From NCBI RefSeq assembly GCF_018332655.1, contig NZ_BOQL01000067.1, forward strand, positions 1 to 64,000: a DNA stretch of 64,000 nucleotides, given 5' to 3'. The DNA comes from Actinoplanes auranticolor. Lineage in GTDB: Bacteria; Actinomycetota; Actinomycetes; Mycobacteriales; Micromonosporaceae. Shown piece after piece: positions 51,120-60,639 of this stretch; within the stretch, counting starts at the first letter, position 1, and the number at the start of each line of letters is the position of its first letter. The translations under genes and the position numbers were made by a program. The notes beneath the pieces were generated by a model. That model did not search any database and was not told the DNA's origin. It saw only the letters and a program-made list of their open reading frames with translations.

Positions 51120-52976
51120 TTATGCCGCCTTGGCGAGGCGTTTGCGGAAGGCGTCGCGCCCGGCGGTCAGTTCGCCGGCGTCGGGGCGTTCCCACCACGC
51201 GGGCACGCGCAGTTCGACCGGTGGCAGGTTGCCGACCAGGGCCAGGGCGCGGCCTTCGGGCAGGGTGCGCAGGTCGGCCAGATCGAGCAGGGGTTCTCGG
51301 CGCACGTTGTCGTTGACCGAGGCGCGGCCGCCGCCCCAGGAGTGGCTGGAGCTGATCTCGGTGACCTGCCCTGCGAGGGCTTGGGCGTCGCGCAGGCCGG
51401 CGACGTCGGTGCTGCCGCCGATGAGCAGGCGGGCGCTGGCGGAGTCGGCGATGGCCCGTCCGCCCTTGTCGCCCCAGCGTTCCTGCAGTTGGTGCAGGTT
51501 CTGCGCGAAGATCGACACGGCGATGCCGGAGCCGCCGCCTTCGTTCATCAGACTGGGCAGGCTAGGCAGGGGTGCGATGTTGGCGATCTCGTCACCGATG
51601 AAGTAGAGGCAGGGTTCGATCCGCCCGCCCGGCGCGGTCAGGGCGAGGCGTTTGGCCTGGTAGAGGATGTCCTCGCTCAGGGCGGCCAGCAGCGGTGCGA
51701 TCAACGCTTGGGCGTCGCGGGTGCCGACCAGGTAGATGGTGCCGGACTCCCGCAGCCAGTTGACCGGCTTGAACTGCGTGCCCCGCGGCGGTGAGCAGGC
51801 GGTCAGCACGCGGGGGTCGTTGAACGCATCCAGAGCGCCGGAGACGACGGTTTGGATGGTGTCGCGGGCCCTACCGTTGGTTTCGCGGTGCCGGGCGAGT
51901 CGGTCGGCCCAGGCGTCGACGCTGTGCGCGCGCAGAATTCGCTCGGGCCGCGAGTTGGCCGGGTTCTGCGACCAGGCCAGGACGTCCAGCATGGTGGCGT
52001 GCTCGTCCAGGGCGGCGGCGTGCAACAGGCCGCGCAGGATGGTGGCGGCCTGGTCGCGGAACCACTTGCCGTTCTCCACGCTCTCGTCGCCGATGCCGGA
52101 GCCGGCCGCGAAGCCGTTCGCGCGCAGCATGGCGACGATCTGGTCGTCGGCTCCTTCGATCGGTGACCACGCCATGCGGGGCACGCCGCAGATCTCGCCC
52201 TGCGGTTCGAAGATGTGCGTCGGGCCGATCGCCGCCCTGCGGTCGTAGGTGATCTCGGCGACGTCCAGGCGGGTGGAGGTGGTGATGACCGCGCCCCGCG
52301 CGTCGGCGACCGCCGGGATCACGTAGCGGGTGGTCTTGTTGCCGAAGCGCGGCACCGCCGCGGCGAGCAAGGTGTATTCGTTGGCCAGGTACAGCGGCTG
52401 TCCGCTGGTGGCGTCGTCGCCGAGGAACCGGGCGACCTCGAGGGGATCGCGGCGCCGGGCAGCCTTCGCGGCGCGGGTGAGTTCGTCATCGGTGTCGACG
52501 ATTGTGAGCCCGGGGCGTACGACGTCGACGCGGGCGCGCACCGCATCAGCGGTCAGGGTGCGGTGCAGGTCGGCGTGGGTGGCGAACCCGCGGCGGCGCA
52601 TCCGGGTGCGGGCCAGCCGCAGTGCCGGCATACCCGGCGCGGCCAGCGTGGCGAGGAAGACGAGAATCCACAGCGGGTAGAGCAGCCACGGGCCTCCGAC
52701 CGCTGAGCGCGCTGAGGCCGGCCAGGCCTGCGCGGGATCGCTGAGGTGGTCGGTGAGCCGCAACGCGACACCCGGGGCCGCGCTCGGGGCGGTGTCCGGC
52801 CACCCGTGACCGCTGAGCAGCGCCGAGGTCTGCCCGGCCAGCCACAGCGAACCCAGCCCCGCGCCCAGGACGATCACGAACAGGGCGAGCAGCAGGAGAC
52901 GCACCAGGATGTCGGCACGGGGCAGGCCCTGCCGCGGCATGCGGTGCCCCGGTGACGACAGCGGTGGGCGGGCCAT
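51120..52976 (-). CDS. VirD4/TraG-like type IV coupling protein
   Basis: A 618-residue membrane-bound coupling ATPase that would hand the relaxase-DNA complex to the channel. Two N-terminal hydrophobic segments (ILVRLLLLALFVIVLGAG; WLLYPLWILVFLATLAAP) anchor it. The motor domain shows the strand-loop VPRFGNKTTRYVIPAV at the P-loop position, then AVITTSTRLDV, the Walker B LYFIGDEIANIAPLP and a final SSHSWGGG / LRTLPEGRALALVG region. The P-loop has GNKT in place of the usual GKT, see findings. The start at 52976 overlaps the VirB4 stop by one base. Its size and order are normal for actinobacterial conjugative operons. Confidence 0.88.
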   Translation of the reverse strand: MARPPLSSPGHRMPRQGLPRADILVRLLLLALFVIVLGAGLGSLWLAGQTSALLSGHGWPDTAPSAAPGVALRLTDHLSDPAQAWPASARSAVGGPWLLYPLWILVFLATLAAPGMPALRLARTRMRRRGFATHADLHRTLTADAVRARVDVVRPGLTIVDTDDELTRAAKAARRRDPLEVARFLGDDATSGQPLYLANEYTLLAAAVPRFGNKTTRYVIPAVADARGAVITTSTRLDVAEITYDRRAAIGPTHIFEPQGEICGVPRMAWSPIEGADDQIVAMLRANGFAAGSGIGDESVENGKWFRDQAATILRGLLHAAALDEHATMLDVLAWSQNPANSRPERILRAHSVDAWADRLARHRETNGRARDTIQTVVSGALDAFNDPRVLTACSPPRGTQFKPVNWLRESGTIYLVGTRDAQALIAPLLAALSEDILYQAKRLALTAPGGRIEPCLYFIGDEIANIAPLPSLPSLMNEGGGSGIAVSIFAQNLHQLQERWGDKGGRAIADSASARLLIGGSTDVAGLRDAQALAGQVTEISSSHSWGGGRASVNDNVRREPLLDLADLRTLPEGRALALVGNLPPVELRVPAWWERPDAGELTAGRDAFRKRLAKAA

Positions 52977-54544
52977 CACGCGGACGTCCCGTCGGTGACA
53001 GCTTCCAGGCGGGCGTCGTAGTCGGCGCCGTTGACCGGCTCGGCGAGCTCGTCGGCTTCCATGCGGCTGTCGGTGTGCACCATCGCCGTCTCGGCCTGGC
53101 TGAGTTGGTGTTTGACGACGAAGGAGCGGGTGCCGATCTTCCACAGGCCCACGCCTTGGCGCAGGTAACGCAGCAGGTCGGTTTCCACGTCGGAGGTGCC
53201 GAGGAATTCGCGGGCCTGGTCCAGGCTGCCGGTGGCCTGACGGTAGGACACGCGTACACCGGAGTCTTCGATCAGGCCGCGGGCGATGCGGACCTGTTCG
53301 GAGTCCGCCGACCCGGACGCGGCCAGATCAGAGAATCGGTGGAACGCCAGCACGTTGGCGATACCCAGCGCTCGGGCGAGCTTGAGCTGTTCGCGCATGC
53401 GGCGGATCAGGGGAAGGTGGCGGGCGATGAGGGCGAACTCGTCGTAGAAGCAGACCCGCGGCGGGGCGTCCGGCGCCGACAGTTCGGTCTCCAGCCAGGA
53501 CTGGGCGCAGGTCATCGCCATCGCGGTCATCTGGTCCGAGGCGCGGATGGTGCGCAGGTCCAGGATGGCGCCGGGCTGGGTGAAGTCCAGCCGGGCGTTG
53601 GATTCCACGGGCCCGTCGAACACGCCGCCGAGCGCACCGGAGATGAGCCTTTCCAGGGCCAGCCGCACGCGCCGGGAATCATCGACGAACACGGTGACGG
53701 GGTAGTGGAGCCCGTCGAGGCGGTGCACCCACAGCTCAGGTTTGCCCATGGCGGCCAGGACGACGCTGAGGGTCGGGGTGGCCATCCGATCAGCCGAGGC
53801 GTCTTGCTCGCGGGTGACCGCGTCGACGGCATACTCCACCAGCGAGCGTTCCGCTTCGTGCAGAGGCCCGCCGAGCTGGATCTCGAGGAGTCCTTCGAGC
53901 AGCAGCAGCCGGCGCGACCGTTGCAGCTGCCGCCACTGCTCTTCCGTCTGGTGCGGGTAGCGGCGGATCCCGGCCAAAGGATTCATGATCACGCCCAGGC
54001 CGGGGCCGATACGCACCGGCTTGATCCCGGCGAGGGCAGCCAGCTGCTCGTACTCGCCTTTGACGTCGGTGATGTAGAACTTCTGCCCGAACGGCACCCC
54101 GCGGAAGGCCAACGTTTTCAGCAGTGACGACTTCGCGGTGCCGATCTCGCCGGTGACGACCATGTTCGGCGCGGTGATCACCTTGGCCCGGTACAGCTCG
54201 TGCAGGCTGAACGTGAACGCCGACCTGCTGTAGACCTCCAGGCCGATCAGCGGCCCGTCGACGGGCAGGCCCGGGTCGGACACGAACGGATACACGCTGC
54301 ACAGCTGCGCCGAGGTCGTGGTCAGCGGCGGCAGTTGCAGCTGCCAGAACACTCGTCCTGCGGCCTTGCCGTAGGCGCCGCCGCGGCCGACGGCGACCGG
54401 TCCGAGCAGCCGCTCGGTCTGCCTGCGCAAGGCGCGCTGCTCGCGGTCATAGATGGCTTGGGCTTGGGCCAGGTCGCGGGCGGCGGCACGCTGCTCGATA
54501 CGGTCCGCGAGGGATCCCTCGCGGCGCAGGACCCGGCGGCTCAT
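52976..54544 (-). CDS. VirB4/TraC-like transfer ATPase (C-terminal half)
   Basis: A 522-residue ATPase that powers the secretion channel. Walker A is GEIGTAKSSLLKT (about 145), followed by YITDVKGEYEQLAALAG and VIMNPLAG. Walker B is RVCFYDEFALI near 385, and later HRFSDL and WKIGTRSFVV. In this actinobacterial lineage VirB4 is split: the N-terminal half is the PrgI/SCO6880 protein encoded just upstream, and both are needed for one VirB4-like unit. The ATG overlaps the upstream stop by 4 bases. The alanine in GTAKS in place of glycine is seen in this lineage. Confidence 0.9.
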   Translation of the reverse strand: MSRRVLRREGSLADRIEQRAAARDLAQAQAIYDREQRALRRQTERLLGPVAVGRGGAYGKAAGRVFWQLQLPPLTTTSAQLCSVYPFVSDPGLPVDGPLIGLEVYSRSAFTFSLHELYRAKVITAPNMVVTGEIGTAKSSLLKTLAFRGVPFGQKFYITDVKGEYEQLAALAGIKPVRIGPGLGVIMNPLAGIRRYPHQTEEQWRQLQRSRRLLLLEGLLEIQLGGPLHEAERSLVEYAVDAVTREQDASADRMATPTLSVVLAAMGKPELWVHRLDGLHYPVTVFVDDSRRVRLALERLISGALGGVFDGPVESNARLDFTQPGAILDLRTIRASDQMTAMAMTCAQSWLETELSAPDAPPRVCFYDEFALIARHLPLIRRMREQLKLARALGIANVLAFHRFSDLAASGSADSEQVRIARGLIEDSGVRVSYRQATGSLDQAREFLGTSDVETDLLRYLRQGVGLWKIGTRSFVVKHQLSQAETAMVHTDSRMEADELAEPVNGADYDARLEAVTDGTSA

Positions 54545-56055
54545 GCGGACCACCCCCGCGCCGGCTTCAACCCGCGAGCCAGCGGCAGGGCCCCAGCGGC
54601 GAAGGCCTGGTCCTGCTCCCCCGCGAGGCTGATCGCCTCGCACCCGGCCCGCGACAGGATCCGTTTGACCGCGCGCACATCGCGGTCCAGCTCCGGCAGT
54701 GTGCGGGCGGTGATGGTGATCAGCAGCGCGTACCGGTAGCGCACGTGCCCGGCGGCCTGCTCCCGGTCGATCTGCTCGACCGCGCGGGCCTCGTCGTCTT
54801 CGCGGGCGGTGCGGACCAGCCGCAGCCGTCGTTTGGTGACCTCGTCACCGGCGCGGGAGACCTTGTCGCGGCGGGTGGCCAGCGCAGCAAGCGCGGCCGG
54901 GACCGGCTGGGCCACCAGCGTGACCGCTCGGCGGGTGGTGGTGCGCATGTACAGCGGGCTCAGCCAGGTCGCGGCCACCTGCTGGCGTGGCATCTGGGCC
55001 ACCCACAGCGTGCGCGAGTAGGCCGAGTCGTGCTGGTAGGTGTTCCAGCCGACGGTACGGGCGGCGACCGGGCCGGCCAGCCGCGGTTCGACCCCTGCCG
55101 CGGTTCCCGCGGATATCGGCGCTGTGCTGCCGCGTAGGTCGACGACTTCCTGGTCGTCGGGGTCGAACTGGGTGCGGATCACCGCGGCGTAGGCGCGCGG
55201 CGACAGCCAGCCGCCGGTGGTGACCCCGGCCTCGCCCACGGCTGCTTCGATACCGGCCAGCCGGTCCAGCACGACCGCGGCGATGGCCGCGTCCGTGCCG
55301 CCGGCCTGCGCGATCTCCTTGGACAGCCGGGCGATGTCGAAGACCACCGCTAAATAGATCTCGTGGCGTTGTGCCGCCGGAGCTGCCGCCGCGGTCAGCT
55401 GGGCCAGGGACCTGTACGCCGCACTGGAGATGTCGACGGCCCGGCTGACCAGGAACCGCTGCGCGGCGTTACCGGTGTCCGGGACGGCGCGGGAGGTCAC
55501 CGACCAGCGGATCAGCCCGGCGTCGGCGTACTCACTGCCGAGGATGTTGAGCAGCTGCGCCCAATCGGTCAGCCGCTGGGTCTGCACGTCGCGGTCGGCC
55601 AGGATGAGGTTGGTGCCATAGCAGACCAGCGCTGCGGTCACCGTCTTCTCCTTGCGGTGGTGCAGCAGCCCGATCTGGGTGGTGCCGTCGGTCGCGGTCG
55701 CCGGCAGCCACACGTAGGCGGCGGCCGGACCGGGCAGATCCATCCACCGCTCGGAACTGTCGGGCGCATACGGGCCGCCGCGGTACTCATGCTGCCCAGC
55801 CCGGCGTTGCAGCAGCGCACCGGCGACCACCGGGGCCCACTCGGTGACCCGGCGGCCCTTGAAGCGCAGCAATCCGAGCGTGATCAGTGCAACGCACCCG
55901 GCGAACGCGGCGATCGCGGCGCCCCGCTGGCTGGCGACCAGCAAATTGAGGGCCACCACGGCCGCGATGACCCCGGCCATCACCAGAGCGATCTGCGACC
56001 AAGTGAACCCGAGCACCGCACCGCGCGTCGAGCGCGGCGGAAACTGAAACTGCAT
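54541..56055 (-). CDS. SCO6880/PrgI-family transfer protein
   Basis: A 504-residue membrane protein. The N-terminal 60 residues carry two transmembrane segments (SQIALVMAGVIAAVVALNLL; AAIAAFAGCVALITLGLL), the PrgI/VirB3 part. The rest resembles the N-terminal VirB4 domain, with a gene-length match to SCO6880 proteins (RGGPYAPDSSERW; RLTDWAQLLNILGSE; RRRLVRTARE-type basic end). It probably forms the inner-membrane platform with the ATPase encoded next. The start is set by the 23-base gap to the VirB6-like gene. Confidence 0.88.
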   Translation of the reverse strand: MQFQFPPRSTRGAVLGFTWSQIALVMAGVIAAVVALNLLVASQRGAAIAAFAGCVALITLGLLRFKGRRVTEWAPVVAGALLQRRAGQHEYRGGPYAPDSSERWMDLPGPAAAYVWLPATATDGTTQIGLLHHRKEKTVTAALVCYGTNLILADRDVQTQRLTDWAQLLNILGSEYADAGLIRWSVTSRAVPDTGNAAQRFLVSRAVDISSAAYRSLAQLTAAAAPAAQRHEIYLAVVFDIARLSKEIAQAGGTDAAIAAVVLDRLAGIEAAVGEAGVTTGGWLSPRAYAAVIRTQFDPDDQEVVDLRGSTAPISAGTAAGVEPRLAGPVAARTVGWNTYQHDSAYSRTLWVAQMPRQQVAATWLSPLYMRTTTRRAVTLVAQPVPAALAALATRRDKVSRAGDEVTKRRLRLVRTAREDDEARAVEQIDREQAAGHVRYRYALLITITARTLPELDRDVRAVKRILSRAGCEAISLAGEQDQAFAAGALPLARGLKPARGWSA

Positions 56056-56078
56056 CGACTCGTCTCCCGTCGGGTTGG

Positions 56079-58214
56079 CTAGAGCGGCACGATCGGCACG
56101 TCGGCGGCTGCGGAGGCGGCACCGCCACCACCGCTGGACCGTGCGGCACCGCCGCCCGCAGGCCGGCCGGCTTGTTGTTCACCTGCGCCGGAACTGCCGT
56201 CATCCGCCTCACCGGCGGCGGACGGCGAAGATCCGGAGGAGCTGGCGGTTGCCGGGTCGGTGGCCGCGGTGCCCGCGCCGCCGCCAGCGGTGCCGGGATG
56301 CGGTACAACGCCGCCCGTCGGGTCGGTGCTCTGCGCCGCACCGGGGGTAGCCGGCAACGATCCGTAAGCGCCGGTGGCGTCCCCGGGTGCGGTCAGCCGG
56401 CCGGCCGCCACATCCTGCTGCGCGCTGCGGGCGCCGGCCTGCACACCGTCGGCCTCCTGGGCGTTCGGGCTGTCCCCCGTGCCGGAGCCGCCCGGCTCCG
56501 CTGCCGCGCCCGCGGCCGGCCCGCCGACCTGGCCGCTGTCGCCGCCGGTTGCGGCGGCGTCGGCAGCCTGACGCCCGGTGCCGTCGCCGATCCCCGCGGC
56601 ATCACCGGCGGTGTTCAGCGGGGCCGCGGGTATCCCGGCGGTGTTGTCGTCCATCACCCCGGCAGCCCCAGCAGCCGGACTACCACCGCCGCCGCTCGAG
56701 CTGTCGCCTGCGTCGGCGGCGCCGCTGCGCGCGCCGCCGACGAAGTCCGCGCCCAGCTGCAGCGGGCTCCCCGCGACCGACAGCAGGCCCTGGGCGTTGA
56801 CGTCGGACAGGTAGCCGTCCCACATCGTTGTCAGGCGCAGCAGGATCCATGGGGCAGCGACCATCAGCCAGATCAGCAGCACGGCACGCAGCGCGTTCAT
56901 CACGTTGTCCGAGCCGTACGCCGAACGCGAACCGTAGATCCACAGCTCAGCGATGAAGAACTTGCTACTGCCGAGGGCGTTGACGGTCCAGAACCAGCGG
57001 CGGCCCCAATGCCGCGTCTCGGCCATCACCTGCCCGGTCATCGCCATCGCCCCGAACAGGGCTGCGCCGGTGGTCAGCAGACCCCTGAACAACATGACGA
57101 TGAACAGCAGCAGCAGCCCGATCGAGGCGAACACCGACAGCAGCAACGCCAGGAACAGCGTCCCGGCTCCGTCGGTGAGCGAACTGAAGCTGGAGACCAG
57201 CCACGACGGGTCGTACGGGGTGCGTGCGTTGGCCTCGATGACAGCGTTGGTGGCCTGGTCCCACGCGGCGACGATCGTGTAGGCGATGCCGCCGGCGAAG
57301 GTGATGCCCAGCACCGCCCGGACCAGGCCGCCCAGCGTCGCCACCGGTCCGGGCCCGGCCGTGGTGCGCAGCCCGTTGATGATCGTGGAGACGATGAAGA
57401 ACACGAAGATCAGCACTACGGCCATGCCGGCGACGGAGTTGTAGGTGGAGTAGAAGGCGTCGTCCGGTGACGAGATCGTGGTGACCTTGAAGACCAGGGT
57501 GGCCAGCCTGGACAGCAGGAACACGGTGCCCTGCACGGCCACATCGACCAGGCCCTGGATACCGGAGCTGATGCCGGCGCTCAGCGCCTGCTGCGCGTCG
57601 CGCTGCACCTTGCAGCCGACATCGACGGCCGGGCAGTCCGGCTGTTTCGGGTCCGGGTCGTACAACTGCGCAGACCACGCCGACACCTGGTTCGTGCACT
57701 GCAGCCGCTTGGTGTTCCACGCAGCCTGCTGCTGCGCAGTGGCAGCGACGCCGGGCGGCGGCATCAGCGAGCAGTTGATCAAACCGGCGGCTCCGCTGCC
57801 GGTGCTGGGGCCGTCCATCAGCACCGATGCGGTGCCGTCACGCGGCGTCGGATCCAGCGTCAGAGACGCCGCCGCGCAGGAGCGTGTGTCGGCGTCGCTG
57901 GTCGCCTTGCTGCACTGCGTCACCCAGTGCGAGCGGCCGCCGGGCACCGGCTGGTCCACCCGCACCGCCCACGGCATGCACCACGCCACCGATCCCGGGG
58001 CCTTGGCCGCGCAGGCAGCGTCGATAACCGGACTGGATGGGTTCGGGGTGGGCGCCGGGGCAGCGTCAGCGCGGGCGATGCCGACAAGCAGACTTCCCAC
58101 CACGACCGCGATCAGCAGCGCCGCCTGGACCAGCGCACCGGCCAGCCGCGGCCACGAGGCCCTGCGACCGCGGACGTAAATGTGGCCGGTCCGCCATGTC
58201 GTCGATGTCTGCAT
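56079..58214 (-). CDS. VirB6/TrbL-like polytopic membrane protein
   Basis: A 711-residue channel protein. An N-terminal signal/anchor (GALVQAALLIAVVVGSLL) precedes a 170-residue extracytoplasmic region with eight or more cysteines, then at least five hydrophobic segments between about 230 and 460 (MAVVLIFVFFIVSTIING; VRAVLGITFAGGIAYTIV; LALLLSVFASIGLLLLFIVM; ALRAVLLIWLMVAAPWIL). The C-terminal 230 residues are Gly/Ala/Ser-rich low complexity ending in PIVPL. This build matches VirB6/TrbL proteins of Gram-positive transfer systems. It is followed at 23 bases by the PrgI gene. Confidence 0.87.
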   Translation of the reverse strand: MQTSTTWRTGHIYVRGRRASWPRLAGALVQAALLIAVVVGSLLVGIARADAAPAPTPNPSSPVIDAACAAKAPGSVAWCMPWAVRVDQPVPGGRSHWVTQCSKATSDADTRSCAAASLTLDPTPRDGTASVLMDGPSTGSGAAGLINCSLMPPPGVAATAQQQAAWNTKRLQCTNQVSAWSAQLYDPDPKQPDCPAVDVGCKVQRDAQQALSAGISSGIQGLVDVAVQGTVFLLSRLATLVFKVTTISSPDDAFYSTYNSVAGMAVVLIFVFFIVSTIINGLRTTAGPGPVATLGGLVRAVLGITFAGGIAYTIVAAWDQATNAVIEANARTPYDPSWLVSSFSSLTDGAGTLFLALLLSVFASIGLLLLFIVMLFRGLLTTGAALFGAMAMTGQVMAETRHWGRRWFWTVNALGSSKFFIAELWIYGSRSAYGSDNVMNALRAVLLIWLMVAAPWILLRLTTMWDGYLSDVNAQGLLSVAGSPLQLGADFVGGARSGAADAGDSSSGGGGSPAAGAAGVMDDNTAGIPAAPLNTAGDAAGIGDGTGRQAADAAATGGDSGQVGGPAAGAAAEPGGSGTGDSPNAQEADGVQAGARSAQQDVAAGRLTAPGDATGAYGSLPATPGAAQSTDPTGGVVPHPGTAGGGAGTAATDPATASSSGSSPSAAGEADDGSSGAGEQQAGRPAGGGAARSSGGGGAASAAADVPIVPL

Positions 58215-58221
58215 GACGGCG

Positions 58222-58590
58222 TCACAGCACCAGCAGGCCGGCGATAATGGCGGTCGACGAGCCGACGATGATCGCGACCAGGCCGTTGCGCCACATCATG
58301 CTCTTGCCGCGGTCGGAAACAATGTGCGCGCCGAAGATCGGGCCGACACCGAACGCGATCGCACCGGCGACCAGGCCGCAGAACGCGGCCACGCCGCCGA
58401 GCCACATGACGGCGTTCATGAGCGTGTAGAAGATGCCGGACTTTGGGATCGCTGAGCCGTCGGGATGCACGCGGCTCCAGTCGAAGCCGCCGGGGCCGGT
58501 CGACGGGGTCGGGGTCGACGCGGGCGCCGCCAGCATCTGCTGGGCGGCGGGAAGTCGCACGACGAGCCAGGCGGTCGCAGCTGTCAGCAT
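58222..58590 (-). CDS. Small pilin-like membrane protein (DUF6112-like)
   Basis: A 122-residue protein with a hydrophobic N-terminus (ATAWLVVRLPAAQQMLAAP) that may be a signal peptide, a proline-rich segment, and two membrane helices (LMNAVMWLGGVAAFCGLVAG; GLVAIIVGSSTAIIAGLLVL) joined by a short polar loop. Size, topology and operon position resemble VirB2-type pilin or DUF6112 proteins. The ATG at 58590 overlaps the stop of the ParA-like gene by one base. A role as channel lining is inferred. Confidence 0.75.
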   Translation of the reverse strand: MLTAATAWLVVRLPAAQQMLAAPASTPTPSTGPGGFDWSRVHPDGSAIPKSGIFYTLMNAVMWLGGVAAFCGLVAGAIAFGVGPIFGAHIVSDRGKSMMWRNGLVAIIVGSSTAIIAGLLVL

Positions 58591-59615
58591 CACGCACGCT
58601 CCTTGACCGCGCCGACGGGCAGCTCGGCCCGTGGATCGGCGCATCGTTGGATGACCGCGTCCGCCAGCTGCACCAGGGCGTGCCGGGTCGGCTTACGCAG
58701 CCGGCGCACGTCGATCGGTTCCGGGCGGGCCAGCTGGGCATCGAATGGGATGGGGACCACTGCGGGAACCACGGTGGTGGCCTGCTGCACGACGGCACGC
58801 ACGGCGCGGTCGATGTCCGGGGAACTCGCCACGACCGCCAGCACGCTGCGGTCAGCGACCGCCCCGTAGCCGGCGGCGCGCAGGTGGGCGACCAGCCGCA
58901 TCGTGTGGCGCAGGCTGTCCGTGGTCGCCCGGGCCACCAGCACCGGGGCATGGGCGGCGGCCAAAGTGCGCCACACGCCGGTGATCAGCGCGGGCATGAC
59001 GTCGCAGATGGTCAGCGGGTACACCCGGCGTACGGCCTCAACGACCGCGGCGGCCTCGTCGTGGCGCGGCGGACGACGTCCTCTGCCCTCGGTCTCGCCG
59101 ACCAGCGCCAGCAGCCCCGACAGGCCATGCTGCGCCCACCGATCGATCTCGCGGCGGCTGGTCAGCGTATGCAGGTCACGGACGGCGTCCCACACCGTTC
59201 CCGCGTTCGACCGCCCGATCCGCTCGTCGAGCCCACCCCAGGGGACGGGATTCATGTCCACGGCGATCACCGGATCCGGTACCGCCAGCGCCAGGACACC
59301 ACCCAGCGCGGCGACCAACGTGGACCGGCCAACGCCACCGTCAGCTGAGGACACTGCCACCAACGCGGCCGGCTGCAGGGCAGCGGCGCGCACCCACACG
59401 CGTTCCGCGACATCCGCCGGACCGAACTCGTGCGGTACCGGCCGGGCCCGCACGGTCATCGCCAGCACGGGCTCGCGACCGCGGAGCTCCCCTGCCGCGG
59501 TGGGACAGCCCGACCACTCGCTGCCGTCTTCCAGCGGTAGCGAATGTTCGGAGGTCACGACGGGCGCACATGTCGGTGTGTCCGGCGCAGCCGGGGCGGA
59601 AAGTGACAGCACCAT
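58590..59615 (-). CDS. MinD/ParA-like ATPase heading the transfer operon
   Basis: A 341-residue SIMIBI-type P-loop protein. Residues 1-75 are variable. The P-loop SSADGGVGRSTLVAALGG stands at about 88-105, followed by VIAVDMNPVPWGG, LTICDVMPALI near 205 and VLVARATTDSLRHTMRLVAH. The deviant Walker A of ParA/MinD has two lysines, here replaced by Asp and Arg, so nucleotide hydrolysis may be weak or absent. Such proteins head many actinobacterial transfer operons and may position the machine at the membrane. GGGGAGAAG precedes the ATG. This is the first gene of the eleven-gene transfer operon. Confidence 0.82.
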   Translation of the reverse strand: MVLSLSAPAAPDTPTCAPVVTSEHSLPLEDGSEWSGCPTAAGELRGREPVLAMTVRARPVPHEFGPADVAERVWVRAAALQPAALVAVSSADGGVGRSTLVAALGGVLALAVPDPVIAVDMNPVPWGGLDERIGRSNAGTVWDAVRDLHTLTSRREIDRWAQHGLSGLLALVGETEGRGRRPPRHDEAAAVVEAVRRVYPLTICDVMPALITGVWRTLAAAHAPVLVARATTDSLRHTMRLVAHLRAAGYGAVADRSVLAVVASSPDIDRAVRAVVQQATTVVPAVVPIPFDAQLARPEPIDVRRLRKPTRHALVQLADAVIQRCADPRAELPVGAVKERA

Positions 59616-60084
59616 GCTTCTCCCCGACGTAGGAATATGCTCGGCGTGCGCGGCCGACCACGGCGGCTGATGGAGGCCACCGCACGTGGCCGGCTCGGCA
59701 TTCAGCCAGCGGGTCTGGCCGGTAATCGACAGACACCAAAGGCACGCGCGACCGAGGCCATCGACTGGCGCGGCGTGGACACACTTGCCTCGGCACGGCC
59801 GGCGCCCCCTTGGACGCAGCTCCGTCGGCCGTCATCTCCTGCCATTTCGTGAACCACGAGATGACAGGGACTGCTGTCGTTTACGTAGTCCACGATGCCG
59901 CTCAGACAAACCGCCCGGTAGCTAACCAAGGCTGTCTACCGCTGTCTCACACACGCCCACCGCGCGACGAAGCACGTGTGATCGTCCAAGCCTCGAACGA
60001 CTCGATGTGCGCATCGGTCACCGTGGTCCTGCCCGGCGTCTCGGATCCGCCGATTGCACGGCACCGCGTGCATCAACGAAGAAA
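59616..60084. promoter_or_regulatory. Promoter region of the transfer operon
   Basis: No gene is supported. The operon promoter should lie within the first 150 bases. CATATT (minus strand, near 59634) is a weak -10 candidate. Two inverted repeats, CATCTC/GAGATG near 59832 and GGACT/AGTCC near 59868, may be regulator sites. Confidence 0.35.
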
Positions 60085-60379
60085 TCCAGGACGGACAAGA
60101 CCCGCGGCGGCGTCGAACGCGCCCTGTCGTGCCGGATCGAGCTGGCCGTGTCCGCCTGGGTGACCGTCCCGACGGTCCCCAGCGTCGACGAGTTCTACCC
60201 GGCTGGCTTCGTCGCCGGCACCCCTGTACCTGCTGGCGCAGGGTGGCCCGGGCTCCCCGGCCCCGCTGGTCGCCGCGCTCACCGACGCCGTGCTGCGCGC
60301 CGGAGAGGTCCAGGCGCGGGCCTCCCGCGTCCGGCGCCTGGACCCGCCGCTGCTGTCGGTGACAGCGCAGGGTCGTTGA
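60085..60379 (+). pseudogene. Decayed second type IV coupling protein fragment
   Basis: Two frames in sequence give recognisable TraG/VirD4 content of a type different from the intact gene: KSRTDKTRGGVERALSC, then AWVTVPTVPSVDEFYPAGFV, and after a frame change LYLLAQGGPGSPAPLVAALTD and RRLDPPLLSV. The start, P-loop and Walker B regions are gone. The fragment implies that a second, unrelated conjugative system once stood here. Confidence 0.65.
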
Positions 60380-60639
60380 GGTGCGGATGGCGGCCTTCCG
60401 GAGCCAGCCACCACGGGGTGTCCGCTCAGCGATCGGGGTGTCCACGGTCGGATTGGTGGGGGCTGTCGGCGGCGGGCAGCCAGGTGACCGGGGTCGGTGG
60501 CTCGTGATGGCGACGGGGTGCGGGTGGGTGCCTCCGCGGCCCATCACGGTTCGCGTGTTCTGCGGGACGGTTGCCGCGGCCGCGCCGGCCCGCTCGGCCG
60601 CGCTGTTAGGCCCGGCAGCCGGCAGTGCGCAGGTTTCGA
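60380..60639. other. Non-coding stretch
   Basis: No gene, strong repeat or terminator was seen between the coupling-protein remnant and the zeta-toxin remnant. Confidence 0.35.
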
